Below, piece after piece: positions 7,428 through 16,381 of a DNA stretch of 20,134 nt; position 1 is the stretch's first letter, and each line of letters starts with the position of its first letter. The DNA comes from Clostridiales bacterium UBA3680 (lineage in GTDB: Bacteria; Bacillota; Clostridia; Lachnospirales; CAG-274): contig DFJD01000043.1 of assembly GCA_002372875.1 (NCBI GenBank), forward strand, positions 1-20,134. The letters run 5' to 3'. The translations under genes were made by a program, and so were the position numbers. The notes beneath the pieces are model-generated. The model did not search any database and was not told the DNA's origin. It worked only from the letters and a program-made list of their open reading frames with translations.

Positions 7428-8465
7428 ATGGAGAATATCCTTTCTCTTACAAGAGAACAGTTATCCGAAAAACTGCTTTTGATGGGGGAGAAGTCCTTTA
7501 GGGCAAAGCAGATATTTACATGGCTTCACAAAAAGAGGATAACCGATTTTGCCCAAATGACCGATATTTCGGAACAACTGAGAAAAAAACTTTCCGAAAG
7601 CTTTTATATAAGCACTGTGCCCATAGTGCAAAAGCTTGAAAGCAAGACCGACGGCACGGCAAAATATCTGTTTGAAATGTCGGGGGGAGTCATAATAGAG
7701 GCTGTGCTTATGAAGTATGAATACGGAAATGCCGTTTGCATATCCACACAGGCAGGCTGTGCCATGGGGTGCACGTTTTGCGCATCCACAATAGGCGGAC
7801 TTGAAAGAAGCCTTACTCCCGGAGAGATGGCAGGGCAGATATATACCATAGAAAAAGACAGCGGGCAAAGAATACACTCTCTTGTGCTGATGGGAAGCGG
7901 AGAGCCTCTTGACAACTATGAAAATGTGCTTCGATTTATAAGCATCATAAACGATGAGCTCGGAGAGGGTTTGGGGCAAAGACGTATAACCCTTTCGACT
8001 TGCGGCCTTGCCGACAAAATAGACGAGCTTGCACAACTGGGGTTACAGATAACACTTGCGGTCAGTCTTCATGCACCAAATGACGAAATAAGAAGAAGGA
8101 CCATGCCTGTGGCAAGAAAATACGATATAAACACTCTTATAACCTCGGCTAAGAACTATGCCGAGAAGACCGGAAGAAGGGTCACCTACGAATATGCCCT
8201 TATTGATGGGGTAAACGACAGTTCGGAAAACGCAAAGGAACTTGCCTTGCGTTTGAAAGGCAGCCTGTGTCATGTTAATTTGATTCCGGTAAACGATGTA
8301 AAAGAAAGAAACTATGTCAGAGCTACCGAGGAGAATATAAGCCGTTTTGCAAAAACGCTTATATCCATGGGAATAGAAACAACCGTAAGAAGAAGGCTGG
8401 GCTCGGACATTAATGCATCCTGCGGACAGCTGAGACGCGGATATACCGAACGGAGGTGTCGCTAA
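7428..8465 (+). CDS. rlmN: 23S rRNA (adenine(2503)-C2)-methyltransferase RlmN
   Basis: A 345-aa radical-SAM enzyme that methylates C2 of A2503 in 23S rRNA and of A37 in some tRNAs. Seen: the 4Fe-4S ligand motif CAMGCTFC (Cys111, Cys115, Cys118), the SAM-binding GSGEPLDNY region, and the C-terminal methyl-accepting Cys332 in NASCGQLRRGY. Both cysteine systems needed for the ping-pong mechanism are therefore intact. I chose the ATG 4 nt after the rsmB stop: it has AAGGTG about 8 nt upstream and gives the normal family N terminus. A longer in-frame start within rsmB is unlikely. Translation is probably coupled to rsmB. Confidence 0.96.
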   Translation: MENILSLTREQLSEKLLLMGEKSFRAKQIFTWLHKKRITDFAQMTDISEQLRKKLSESFYISTVPIVQKLESKTDGTAKYLFEMSGGVIIEAVLMKYEYGNAVCISTQAGCAMGCTFCASTIGGLERSLTPGEMAGQIYTIEKDSGQRIHSLVLMGSGEPLDNYENVLRFISIINDELGEGLGQRRITLSTCGLADKIDELAQLGLQITLAVSLHAPNDEIRRRTMPVARKYDINTLITSAKNYAEKTGRRVTYEYALIDGVNDSSENAKELALRLKGSLCHVNLIPVNDVKERNYVRATEENISRFAKTLISMGIETTVRRRLGSDINASCGQLRRGYTERRCR

Positions 8466-9197
8466 GTGGCGATTGGAATGGGAAAAAGTGACAAGGGCAC
8501 AAGGCGTGCCAGAAATGAAGACTTTTTCTACGAAAACGGAAAACAAATAGGACCATTACCGAACCTGTATATCGTTGCCGACGGAATGGGCGGTCATAAA
8601 GCGGGAGATACTGCAAGCAGGCTGGCGGTTGAAACTTTTGTGGAATATGTATCCGAAACGGACAGATATTCCGAAAAGCTCGATACCCTTATAAGCGGAG
8701 TAAACAAGGCAAATACCGCCGTTTACGAAAAAAGCCTCTCAGACGAGGAATGCAGCGGCATGGGCTCGACATTCATAGCCTGCACGGTGTGTGATGATTT
8801 TGCTTATGTTGCACATGTTGGGGACTCAAGGCTTTATAAGCTCTCGGGAGACAGTTTTAATCAGCTTACAAGCGATCATTCCTTTGTGGCGGAAATGGTA
8901 AAGGCGGGGAGATTGACTCCCGAACAGGCGGAGCATCATCCTCAAAGAAGTGTTATCACAAGAGCGGTTGGCACCGATATAAGGGTCGTGGCAGACGGCC
9001 TTGTAATACCGATAAAAAGCGGGGATACCATTCTTATGTGTACCGACGGCCTTACCACAATGGTTGATGATAAGGCGATAAAGGGAATATTGGCCGACGA
9101 GCATTCAACTCTTGTCGAAAAAACGGATGCACTTATTCAGCTTGCAAATATAAACGGCGGGCTTGATAATATAACATTGATAATAATAAATGTGTAA
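8466..9197 (+). CDS. prpC: PP2C-type serine/threonine phosphatase (PrpC/Stp)
   Basis: A 243-aa metal-dependent protein phosphatase that reverses phosphorylation by the adjacent kinase. All PP2C landmarks are visible: RNED (16-19), VADGMGGHKAGDTAS (37-51) with the metal-binding Asp39, GSTF, HVGDSRLY, the ITRAVG segment, MCTDGL, and the terminal DNITLI. It is soluble, with no membrane segment. The start is GTG directly after the rlmN stop codon. It is chosen because GGAGGTG sits 7 nt before it, whereas the next ATG (codon 5) is poorly spaced. It lies 12 nt upstream of the kinase gene, the standard phosphatase-kinase arrangement in Firmicutes. Confidence 0.96.
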   Translation: MAIGMGKSDKGTRRARNEDFFYENGKQIGPLPNLYIVADGMGGHKAGDTASRLAVETFVEYVSETDRYSEKLDTLISGVNKANTAVYEKSLSDEECSGMGSTFIACTVCDDFAYVAHVGDSRLYKLSGDSFNQLTSDHSFVAEMVKAGRLTPEQAEHHPQRSVITRAVGTDIRVVADGLVIPIKSGDTILMCTDGLTTMVDDKAIKGILADEHSTLVEKTDALIQLANINGGLDNITLIIINV

Positions 9198-9209
9198 GGG
9201 GGTGAGAAG

Positions 9210-11165
9210 GTGCAAATAGAAAAAGGAACCGTTATCAACGGTAGATACAGGATAATAGAAAAAATAGGGGAAGGCGGAATGTCCATTGTCTATAAGGCAG
9301 AGGATGAAATGCTTGAAAGAGAGGTAACGTTTAAGGTCCTCAGAAAAGATTTTATAGGGGATGAGGATTTTATCTCTCGCTTTGTAACAGAGGCAAGAGC
9401 AGCCGCAAAGCTGTCAAACACAAATATAGTAAATGCCTATGATGTCGGAAACGACGGCGACATTTACTATATAGTAATGGAATATATAGACGGTTTCACC
9501 CTTAAGAGCCTTATAAACTCAAAGGCCCCCTTTACAGACCAGGAAGCGGCAGGCATAGCCATACAGATCGCCATAGGTCTTGAACATGCACATTCTCACG
9601 GAATTGTGCACAGAGATATTAAACCTGAAAATATACTTATAACACGTACCGGAAACGAGGGTACTGTAAAGGTATCGGATTTTGGTATAGCAAAGGCGAT
9701 AACACAGGCAACCGGACCTATGGATTATATGGGAAGCGTTCATTATTTTTCTCCCGAACAGGCAAAGGGAGAAAAGGTCGACACAAGAAGTGACATTTAT
9801 TCCCTTGGTATTGTTCTTTTTGAAATGGTTACCGGAAAGCTTCCCTTTGAAGGGGAAACCGCGGTCGCTTTGGCAATGAAACACTTGAAGGAACCGTTAC
9901 CCGACATAAAACAGTTAAACCCCAATGTTTCCGATGCAATGATCGCCATAATCAAAAAAGCTACCAACAAAGAGGTGGACAAGCGTTATCAATCCGCAAG
10001 AGAGATGGAGGACGATTTAAACAGGGCGATAGGCCATTCCATCACAGAGGAGGTCTACTCCGATATATCTGACGAACCCGGTAAGAAGGAAGGCAGTGAA
10101 ACCGTTATTATGAGCCGAAAAAATGTTGATTCCATAAAGAAAAAGGAAAACAGATCAAAACAGGATGACAGCGGATACGGTGCAAGAGAGGTAGGGGTGG
10201 TCGCCCTTGCGGTATTGCTTGCGGCAGCAATAATAGCGGCTCTTTCCTATTTCGGCCCCAATTTGGTGGAAGCGGTCAATAACATGCGCTCAAGCACGGT
10301 CAAGGTGCCAGAGTATGTTGGCATGACTTACGAAGAATCTATGGTTGATGCAGGCAATAAAGGTCTTGTTGTGGAAAGACAGGAAAGATATGCCGAAGGT
10401 GTTGCCGAAGGTCAGGTAATAGAGCAAAGCCCTCCATCGGGAGAAAGACTGTCCTACGGAGGAAAGGTCATACTTTATGTTTCAAGCGGAACAAACTCCA
10501 TTGAGGTTCCCAGTTTTGTGGGAATGACAAGGGAGGATGCCGAGAAGCTTGCAAATGAAAGTTCATTGAAGCTCAGTACCGAATATGTGCATTCGGACTT
10601 CCCCATACATACCGTTACAAGCCAAAATCCCGGAGCGGGTACCACAGCCATGATAAACAGCGTGGTCACAATAAGGGTAAGCGAGGGGGAGAATGACGAA
10701 TATGTTGTAATACCTCTGCTTGAAGGAAAGAAGAAAGAGGATGCGGTAAACATACTTAAGGAGCTTGGAATGACGGCCGACCTTATAGAGTCCTATTCCA
10801 TAAATGTGGCTGCGGGCTATGTTATGGAGCAGGGAGTTGAGCCCGAGAGAACGGCTTTAAGAGGAAATCCCGTGCAGCTTGTTATAAGTAAGGGTCCCGA
10901 CCCTGCGGAAAATGAAACGGAAAGCCAGCCCACGACCCTGACACCTGTTGAGGATATAAATGTGGAAGTGGAAACCGAAGCTCCCGCGGTGTATGAAGAA
11001 GTAACACAGGCACCCGAGGAACAGTCCGAGGTCATATCCGAAGAGTATGTTGATGAAAATCCCGATCACAGCGGGGAAGGCGACGGAGGAGAATATCAGG
11101 AGGTACCCGTTGAAAACGAGAATATCGAAATGATAATTCAGGAAACCGTGCCTCCTCTTGAATAA
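9210..11165 (+). CDS. prkC: PASTA-domain serine/threonine protein kinase (PrkC/PknB type)
   Basis: A 651-aa membrane kinase sensing cell-wall fragments and controlling growth, wall synthesis or dormancy exit in Firmicutes. Seen: a cytoplasmic kinase domain at about 12-272 with glycine loop GEGGMS, Lys42 (in EVTFKVL), HRD at 134-136, DFG at 157-159, and an activation loop ending SPEQAKG. A basic juxtamembrane stretch follows, then a transmembrane helix at about 328-348. Three extracellular PASTA repeats cover about 364-427, 430-493 and 497-562. The last 90 or so residues form an acidic Glu/Pro/Thr-rich tail rather than a further folded repeat. The start is GTG behind AAGGGGGTGA, 12 nt after prpC. 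The VAVK lysine motif is slightly altered, but the catalytic residues are complete. Confidence 0.96.
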   Translation: MQIEKGTVINGRYRIIEKIGEGGMSIVYKAEDEMLEREVTFKVLRKDFIGDEDFISRFVTEARAAAKLSNTNIVNAYDVGNDGDIYYIVMEYIDGFTLKSLINSKAPFTDQEAAGIAIQIAIGLEHAHSHGIVHRDIKPENILITRTGNEGTVKVSDFGIAKAITQATGPMDYMGSVHYFSPEQAKGEKVDTRSDIYSLGIVLFEMVTGKLPFEGETAVALAMKHLKEPLPDIKQLNPNVSDAMIAIIKKATNKEVDKRYQSAREMEDDLNRAIGHSITEEVYSDISDEPGKKEGSETVIMSRKNVDSIKKKENRSKQDDSGYGAREVGVVALAVLLAAAIIAALSYFGPNLVEAVNNMRSSTVKVPEYVGMTYEESMVDAGNKGLVVERQERYAEGVAEGQVIEQSPPSGERLSYGGKVILYVSSGTNSIEVPSFVGMTREDAEKLANESSLKLSTEYVHSDFPIHTVTSQNPGAGTTAMINSVVTIRVSEGENDEYVVIPLLEGKKKEDAVNILKELGMTADLIESYSINVAAGYVMEQGVEPERTALRGNPVQLVISKGPDPAENETESQPTTLTPVEDINVEVETEAPAVYEEVTQAPEEQSEVISEEYVDENPDHSGEGDGGEYQEVPVENENIEMIIQETVPPLE

Positions 11166-11166
11166 T

Positions 11167-12018
11167 ATGACAGGAAGAATAATAAAGGGGATCGGCGGCA
11201 TATATTATGTCGCCGTTTCCGATAGGATATACGAATGTAAGGCAAGAGGCCGTTTCCGACACTCGAAAATAGTCCCTACGGTAGGGGATAATGTAACAAT
11301 AGCGCTCACCGAAGAGGGAAAAGGTGTTATAGATGAGATACTTCCTCGAAAAAATATGCTTGTCAGACCGAGGGTTGCAAATATAGACACAGCGGTGATC
11401 GTTTTTGCCATAAAGACACCCGATATAAATACAGAGCTTTTGGACAGGTTTTTGATACTTGCTAAGGAGCGAAAAATTCCCGAGGTTGTGATCTGTATAA
11501 ACAAAAGCGACCTCTCCTCCGAGGATGAGGCGGTCATGCTGAGAAAGATCTATTCCGCTTACAGTATTGTTTTTGCCTCCGCAAAAGATAAGGTGGGCAT
11601 AGACGAGCTTAAAAGTAAGCTTAAAGGAAGGGTGGCTGTTTTTGCAGGTCCGTCGGGAGTGGGAAAATCCAGTATTATAAATGCTCTTAATCCGAAAATG
11701 GAAAGACAGACAGGGGCTTTGAGCGAAAAAATAAAAAGAGGAAAGCATACGACCCGTTCCGTGGAGCTGCTTGAGCTTGATACGGACAGCTACATAGCCG
11801 ATTCGCCGGGCTTTACTTCCTTAAGCTTTGAGCATATAAAGAGGGAAGATATGCAGTTTCTTTTTCCCGAGTTTGAACCTTATTTGGGCGATGGGTGCTA
11901 TTTTAACGATTGCTTACACCTTAAGGAGCCTAATTGCCGAATAAAGGAGCATGTGGGAAAGGAGATCCCTCAAGAACGCTACGACAGATATGTGGATTTT
12001 ATGGCTATGCTTCGGTAA
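11167..12018 (+). CDS. rsgA: Ribosome small-subunit-dependent GTPase A (RsgA/YloQ)
   Basis: A 283-aa circularly permuted GTPase that acts in late 30S maturation. Seen: an N-terminal OB-fold (about 1-65), then GTPase motifs in permuted order: G4 NKSD (112-115) before G1 GPSGVGKS (161-168) and G3 DSPG (212-215). A C-terminal zinc knuckle has Cys244, Cys249, His251 and Cys257. I chose the ATG one base after the prkC stop: it gives MTGRIIKGIGGIYYV, which fits the family N terminus. A TTG three codons earlier overlaps prkC and has no RBS. No Shine-Dalgarno is evident, so initiation probably relies on coupling to prkC. It is the last gene of the operon; the rpe and thiN genes that often follow elsewhere are absent, and a terminator follows directly. 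Confidence 0.95.
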   Translation: MTGRIIKGIGGIYYVAVSDRIYECKARGRFRHSKIVPTVGDNVTIALTEEGKGVIDEILPRKNMLVRPRVANIDTAVIVFAIKTPDINTELLDRFLILAKERKIPEVVICINKSDLSSEDEAVMLRKIYSAYSIVFASAKDKVGIDELKSKLKGRVAVFAGPSGVGKSSIINALNPKMERQTGALSEKIKRGKHTTRSVELLELDTDSYIADSPGFTSLSFEHIKREDMQFLFPEFEPYLGDGCYFNDCLHLKEPNCRIKEHVGKEIPQERYDRYVDFMAMLR

Positions 12019-12021
12019 TAT

Positions 12022-12052
12022 AAAAAGCAGACTCCTAAAGGGTCTGCTTTTT
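12022..12052 (+). terminator. Rho-independent terminator after rsgA
   Basis: An 11-bp inverted repeat AAAAAGCAGAC / GTCTGCTTTTT with a short loop and a T-run, 3 nt after the rsgA stop codon. It closes the rsmB-rsgA operon. Confidence 0.9.
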
Positions 12053-12093
12053 AACATTAACATTACAATTTTCGTGTAAAGGCCGATAATCCC

Positions 12094-12123
12094 TTGACAA
12101 AGGAAATAAATTTATTGTATTCT
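12094..12123 (+). promoter_or_regulatory. Promoter of the topoisomerase operon
   Basis: Consensus -35 TTGACA (12094-12099), an 18-bp spacer, then TATTCT (12118-12123). The predicted transcription start is near 12130, which places the AAAGAGG ribosome binding site at 12142-12148 inside the mRNA and supports initiation at the TTG at 12157. Confidence 0.7.
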
Positions 12124-12156
12124 TAAGAGTAAATTTGAATGAAAGAGGCTCTGAAA

Positions 12157-14145
12157 TTGGCTAAGAAAAACAATTCCGAAACACAATACAACAACGATTC
12201 AATAAAATCACTTAAAGGTGCGGACAGAGTAAGAATGAGACCTGCAGTCATTTTTGGCTCAGATGGCATAGAGGGCTGTGAACATTCTGCCTTTGAGATA
12301 CTTTCAAATGCCATAGATGAGGCAAGAGAGGGCTACGGCAGTCGCATTGAAATTATTCTCGGTGCCGATGATGATATTACCGTTATCGACCACGGAAGAG
12401 GTATTCCTGTGGACTATAACAAGGCGGAGGAAAAATATAACTGGGAGCTGCTTTTTTGCGAGCTTTACGCAGGCGGAAAATATAACAACAACTCCGATGA
12501 CAATTATGAGTTTTCATTGGGCCTTAACGGGTTGGGACTGTGTGCCACACAGTATGCCTCCGAGTATATGGAGGCGGAAATATTAAGAGACGGCTATAAA
12601 TATTCTCTTCGTTTTGAAAAAGGGGAGAATGTGGGCGGACTGAAAAAAGAAAAATACAACGGAAACCAAACCGGAACAATGATCCATTGGAAACCTGACC
12701 TTGACGTATTTACGGATATAAGTATTCCCTACGAATATTTTGCCGATATACTTAAAAAGCAGTGCATTGTCAACTCCGGGCTGGTGTTTGAATTAAGCGA
12801 TGAAAGAACCGGAGAAAACAAGACCTTCTGCTATGAAAACGGTATAAAGGACTATATTATCGAACTGAGTGACGGCAAGGAATTTACGGCTCCCGAATTT
12901 TTCGCTAACGAAACAAAGGGAAAGGACAGGGCGGACAAACCGGAGTACAAGCTTCGCTTTGAAATAGCTTTTTGCTTTAACAATGAGATAAATGCCCTTG
13001 AATACTATCATAATTCATCCTTTCTTGAGCATGGAGGCTCTCCGGACAAGGCTGTTCGTTCAGCTTTTGTTTCGGCGGTGGATACCTATCTTAAAAACAA
13101 CAATCTTTACAAAAAGAATGAGAAAAAAATACTGTTTTCGGACATAGAGGACTCTCTTATTCTCATTGTGAACAGCTTTTCCACAATGACCTCTTACGAA
13201 AATCAGACCAAAAAATCCATAACAAATAAATTTATACAGGAAGCCATAACCGACTACCTGAAAAAACAGCTTGAGGTTTACTTTATAGAATCAAAGGCGG
13301 ATGCCGACAGAATAGCAAATCAGGTGCTTATAAACAAAAGAAGCCGTGAAAATGCCGAGGAGACCCGTATAAATGTAAAGAAAAAGCTTACGGGCAATCT
13401 GGATATGAACAATAGGGTGAAAAAGTTTAAAGATTGCCGAACGAAGGATGTTTCTAAAAGAGAGCTTTACATAGTGGAGGGAGATTCCGCTTTGGGAGCT
13501 TGTATGCAAGCGAGAAACGCGGAATTTCAGGGGCTTATGCCGGTAAGAGGAAAAATACTCAACTGTCTTAAGGCCGGCTATGAAACCATATTTAAAAGCG
13601 ATGTTATTATCGACCTGCTTAAAGTTTTGGGTTGCGGAGTGGAGATAAGCACGAAGCACAACAAAAATCTGAACGGCTTCGATATGGATAATTTGCGTTG
13701 GAACAAGGTAATAATATGTACCGATGCCGATGTTGACGGCTTTCAGATAAGAACTCTTATTCTGACCATGCTCTACCGCCTTACACCCTCTCTTATCAAC
13801 GAAAAAAAGGTTTTTATAGCCGAATCTCCTCTTTACGAGATAACCTGCGGCAAAAACACATACTTTGCCTTTACCGAAAAGGAGAAATCGGATATTCTTG
13901 AAAAGAAGGTAAAGGATAAAAAATATAAGATACAAAGGTCGAAAGGTCTTGGCGAAAATGAGCCCGAGATGATGAGCCAAACCACTATGAATCCCGATAC
14001 AAGAAGGCTTATATGCGTACTCCCCGAAGAGGTAAAGAAAACCGCGGAGGTTTTTGAAATGCTTTTGGGAGATGATATAAACGCAAGAAAAGAGCATATT
14101 AAGCAGGTAGGCAATCAATATATAGATTTAACGGAGTTAAGCTGA
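12157..14145 (+). CDS. Type IIA DNA topoisomerase, GyrB/ParE-like ATPase subunit
   Basis: About 662 aa; ATP-driven strand-passage subunit acting with the next gene. Seen (numbering from the TTG): a GHKL ATPase domain with Glu47 and Asn51 in FEILSNAIDEA, Asp78 in DHGRGIP, and the TGTM motif. The QTK loop appears as ENQTKK. The TOPRIM domain has Glu441 in IVEGDSALG and the D523-x-D-x-D motif DADVDG, followed by QRSKGLGENEPEMM. It differs clearly from housekeeping GyrB (EGDSAGGSAKQGRD becomes EGDSALGACMQARN). From memory, a related divergent pair is widespread in Clostridia and often named topoisomerase IV. An upstream ATG at 12139 is in frame but has no RBS and lies about 9 nt from the predicted transcription start. 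TTG at 12157 has AAAGAGG 8 nt upstream and is preferred. The 3' end overlaps the partner start by 1 nt. Confidence 0.92.
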   Translation: MAKKNNSETQYNNDSIKSLKGADRVRMRPAVIFGSDGIEGCEHSAFEILSNAIDEAREGYGSRIEIILGADDDITVIDHGRGIPVDYNKAEEKYNWELLFCELYAGGKYNNNSDDNYEFSLGLNGLGLCATQYASEYMEAEILRDGYKYSLRFEKGENVGGLKKEKYNGNQTGTMIHWKPDLDVFTDISIPYEYFADILKKQCIVNSGLVFELSDERTGENKTFCYENGIKDYIIELSDGKEFTAPEFFANETKGKDRADKPEYKLRFEIAFCFNNEINALEYYHNSSFLEHGGSPDKAVRSAFVSAVDTYLKNNNLYKKNEKKILFSDIEDSLILIVNSFSTMTSYENQTKKSITNKFIQEAITDYLKKQLEVYFIESKADADRIANQVLINKRSRENAEETRINVKKKLTGNLDMNNRVKKFKDCRTKDVSKRELYIVEGDSALGACMQARNAEFQGLMPVRGKILNCLKAGYETIFKSDVIIDLLKVLGCGVEISTKHNKNLNGFDMDNLRWNKVIICTDADVDGFQIRTLILTMLYRLTPSLINEKKVFIAESPLYEITCGKNTYFAFTEKEKSDILEKKVKDKKYKIQRSKGLGENEPEMMSQTTMNPDTRRLICVLPEEVKKTAEVFEMLLGDDINARKEHIKQVGNQYIDLTELS

Positions 14146-16337
14146 TGAGTAATAAATATATTGAACAGAATATAACGGATACCCTGGAAACAAATTACAT
14201 GCCCTATGCCATGAGCGTTATAGTTTCGAGGGCGATACCTGCTATAGACGGCTTTAAACCCGCACATAGAAAACTTTTGTACACTATGTACAAAATGGGG
14301 CTTTTAAACGGGGACAGAACGAAATCCACCAATGTTGTCGGGCAGACCATGAAGCTGAATCCTCACGGAGATGCCGCTATATATGAAACTATGGTGCGTC
14401 TTTCAAGAGGAAACGGCTCTCTTTTGCACCCTCTTGTGGATTCGAAGGGAAATTTCGGTAAAAAATATTCTTCGGATATGGCGTATGCCGCATCAAGATA
14501 TACGGAAGTAAGACTTGAAAAAATATGTGAGGAAATATTTAAGGATATCGATAAAAATGCCGTTGATATGGTCGACAACTATGACGGGACCCTAAAAGAA
14601 CCGGTGTTGTTCCCCACGGCTTTTCCAAATGTGCTTGTAAATCCCAACGACGGTATTGCCGTGGGTATGGCAAGCAAGATATGCTCATTTAATTTAAAGG
14701 AAATATGTACCGCGACTGCCCATTACATAAAAAATAAGGGCTGCGACCTGAAAAAATATCTCAAGGCTCCCGATTTTTCGACCGGAGGCGAGCTCATATA
14801 CAATGAAGCCGAAATCGAAAAAATATATGAAACGGGAAAGGGAAGTTTCAAGGTAAGAGGAAAGTATCGCTACGATAAGAAAAATTCTCTTATAGAAATA
14901 TACGAAATACCCTACTCTACCACCCTTGAGGCTATAACCGATAAAATAATAGCCCTTGTTAAGGCGGGCAAGCTCAAAGAAATAAACGACATAAGAGATG
15001 AGACTGACTTAAACGGCTTGAAAATTGCCATAGACATTAAAAGAAATGCCGACCCTGACAAGCTTATGGCAAAGCTTTATCAAATGACACCTCTTTGCGA
15101 CAGCTTTAACTGTAATTTCAATATACTTATAAACGGCAGACCAAGGCTGATGGGGGTTAAAGAAATTCTTGATGAGTGGATAACATTCAGACAGGAATGT
15201 ATAGAAAGACAAACTGCCTACGATAAAGAGAAAAAAGAACACAGGCTGCATCTTTTAAAGGGTCTGAGAGAAATATTGCTTGATATAGATAAGGCCATAA
15301 AAATAATACGCAACACCGAGGACGACAGCATGGTCATTCCCAACCTTATGCAAGGCTTCGGTATAGACGAAATACAGGCGGAGTATGTTGCGGAAATAAA
15401 GCTGAGAAATCTTAACAAAGACTATATTTTAAAAAGAACGGAAGATATAAGAGACCTTGAAGAGGAAATACACTTCCTTGAACTTATACTGTCAAACAAA
15501 GACCTTGTAAACAACATTATAATAGAAGACCTTAAAAGGGTGGGTAAAAAATACGGCAAGGACAGATGCACGGAGATAATAACCGAAGAGCAGGTGCTTA
15601 CCGTAGATAACGAGGAAATGATAGAGGACTATAATGTCAAGCTTTTCCTTACCAGGGAAAACTATTTTAAGAAAATAACCCTTGCCTCCTTAAGAAGTGC
15701 TTCCGAGCAAAATCTTAAAGAGGGAGACGAAATAGTTCAGGAGTTTGAGATAAACAATCGTTCCGAGGTTCTGTTTTTCTCCGATGCCTGCTGTGTATAT
15801 AAGGTAAGATTGCATGAGCTGAACGAGTGCAAGGCGAGTGCGTTGGGAGAGTATCTAAACAATATTCTTCAAACGGAGGAAAACGAAAAAATAATATATA
15901 TGATGCCCAACCACGATTACAAGGGTATGATGCTTTTTGCATATAAAAACGGAAAACTTTCAAAGGTGCCTATGAGTGCTTATGAAACGAAGACTGCACG
16001 TAAAAAGCTTATAAATGCCTTCGGAGATAAATCTCCCATTGTACGCGCAATGTATATTGAAAAGGATGAGGATATTCTTCTTGTAAGAGATACCGATAAG
16101 GCTATGCTCATAAACAGTGAGCTTGTTCCTCTTAAACAGACAAAGGGTTCACAGGGAGTACAGGTTTACACTCTTAAAAAGGGCAGTGAACTGACAAAAA
16201 TGCTTTTTGCCGGGGAGTTTGATGCGGAAAACCCCGAATATTATCGCTCCGAAAAAATTCCGGCGACGGGACATTTTATAACCGATGAGGACAAGGCAAG
16301 AAACAATATGCCAAGACAAATAGGAATGTTTGAGTAA
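14145..16337 (+). CDS. Type IIA DNA topoisomerase, GyrA/ParC-like breakage-reunion subunit
   Basis: A 730-aa DNA cleavage/religation subunit. Seen: an N-terminal winged-helix/tower domain with the catalytic Arg118-Tyr119 in AASRYTEVRL, a helix-4 region NPHGDAAIYET (72-82), and NPNDGIAVGMAS. A long coiled-coil gate segment spans about 350-470. A shortened C-terminal beta-propeller-like region from about 490 has only a degenerate GyrA-box-like string (KQTKGSQGV). The absence of a clear QRRGGRG box argues for decatenation or relaxation rather than gyrase supercoiling; this is inference. At the quinolone-contact positions it has Ala77 and Glu81 where E. coli GyrA has Ser83 and Asp87. The ATG overlaps the partner stop (TGATG) and has GGAG 8 nt upstream. 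A strong terminator follows. Confidence 0.92.
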   Translation: MSNKYIEQNITDTLETNYMPYAMSVIVSRAIPAIDGFKPAHRKLLYTMYKMGLLNGDRTKSTNVVGQTMKLNPHGDAAIYETMVRLSRGNGSLLHPLVDSKGNFGKKYSSDMAYAASRYTEVRLEKICEEIFKDIDKNAVDMVDNYDGTLKEPVLFPTAFPNVLVNPNDGIAVGMASKICSFNLKEICTATAHYIKNKGCDLKKYLKAPDFSTGGELIYNEAEIEKIYETGKGSFKVRGKYRYDKKNSLIEIYEIPYSTTLEAITDKIIALVKAGKLKEINDIRDETDLNGLKIAIDIKRNADPDKLMAKLYQMTPLCDSFNCNFNILINGRPRLMGVKEILDEWITFRQECIERQTAYDKEKKEHRLHLLKGLREILLDIDKAIKIIRNTEDDSMVIPNLMQGFGIDEIQAEYVAEIKLRNLNKDYILKRTEDIRDLEEEIHFLELILSNKDLVNNIIIEDLKRVGKKYGKDRCTEIITEEQVLTVDNEEMIEDYNVKLFLTRENYFKKITLASLRSASEQNLKEGDEIVQEFEINNRSEVLFFSDACCVYKVRLHELNECKASALGEYLNNILQTEENEKIIYMMPNHDYKGMMLFAYKNGKLSKVPMSAYETKTARKKLINAFGDKSPIVRAMYIEKDEDILLVRDTDKAMLINSELVPLKQTKGSQGVQVYTLKKGSELTKMLFAGEFDAENPEYYRSEKIPATGHFITDEDKARNNMPRQIGMFE

Positions 16338-16340
16338 ATG

Positions 16341-16380
16341 AAAATCCCACAAAAACAATGAAAAGTTTTTGTGGGATTTT
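16341..16380. terminator. Bidirectional Rho-independent terminator
   Basis: A perfect 16-bp inverted repeat (16341-16356 with 16365-16380; arm AAAATCCCACAAAAAC) with an 8-nt loop. It has a T-run on the plus side and a shorter one on the minus side. It starts 3 nt after the topoisomerase stop codon and 1 nt beyond the stop codon of the convergent 46-aa ORF, so it can serve both units. Confidence 0.92.
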
Positions 16381-16381
16381 T

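Noticed and set aside
12139..12156. ATG at 12139 as the start of the GyrB-like gene
   Set aside because: It is only about 9 nt from the predicted transcription start and has no Shine-Dalgarno. AAAGAGG 8 nt before the TTG at 12157 fits better. Not fully excluded, since the difference is only six codons.
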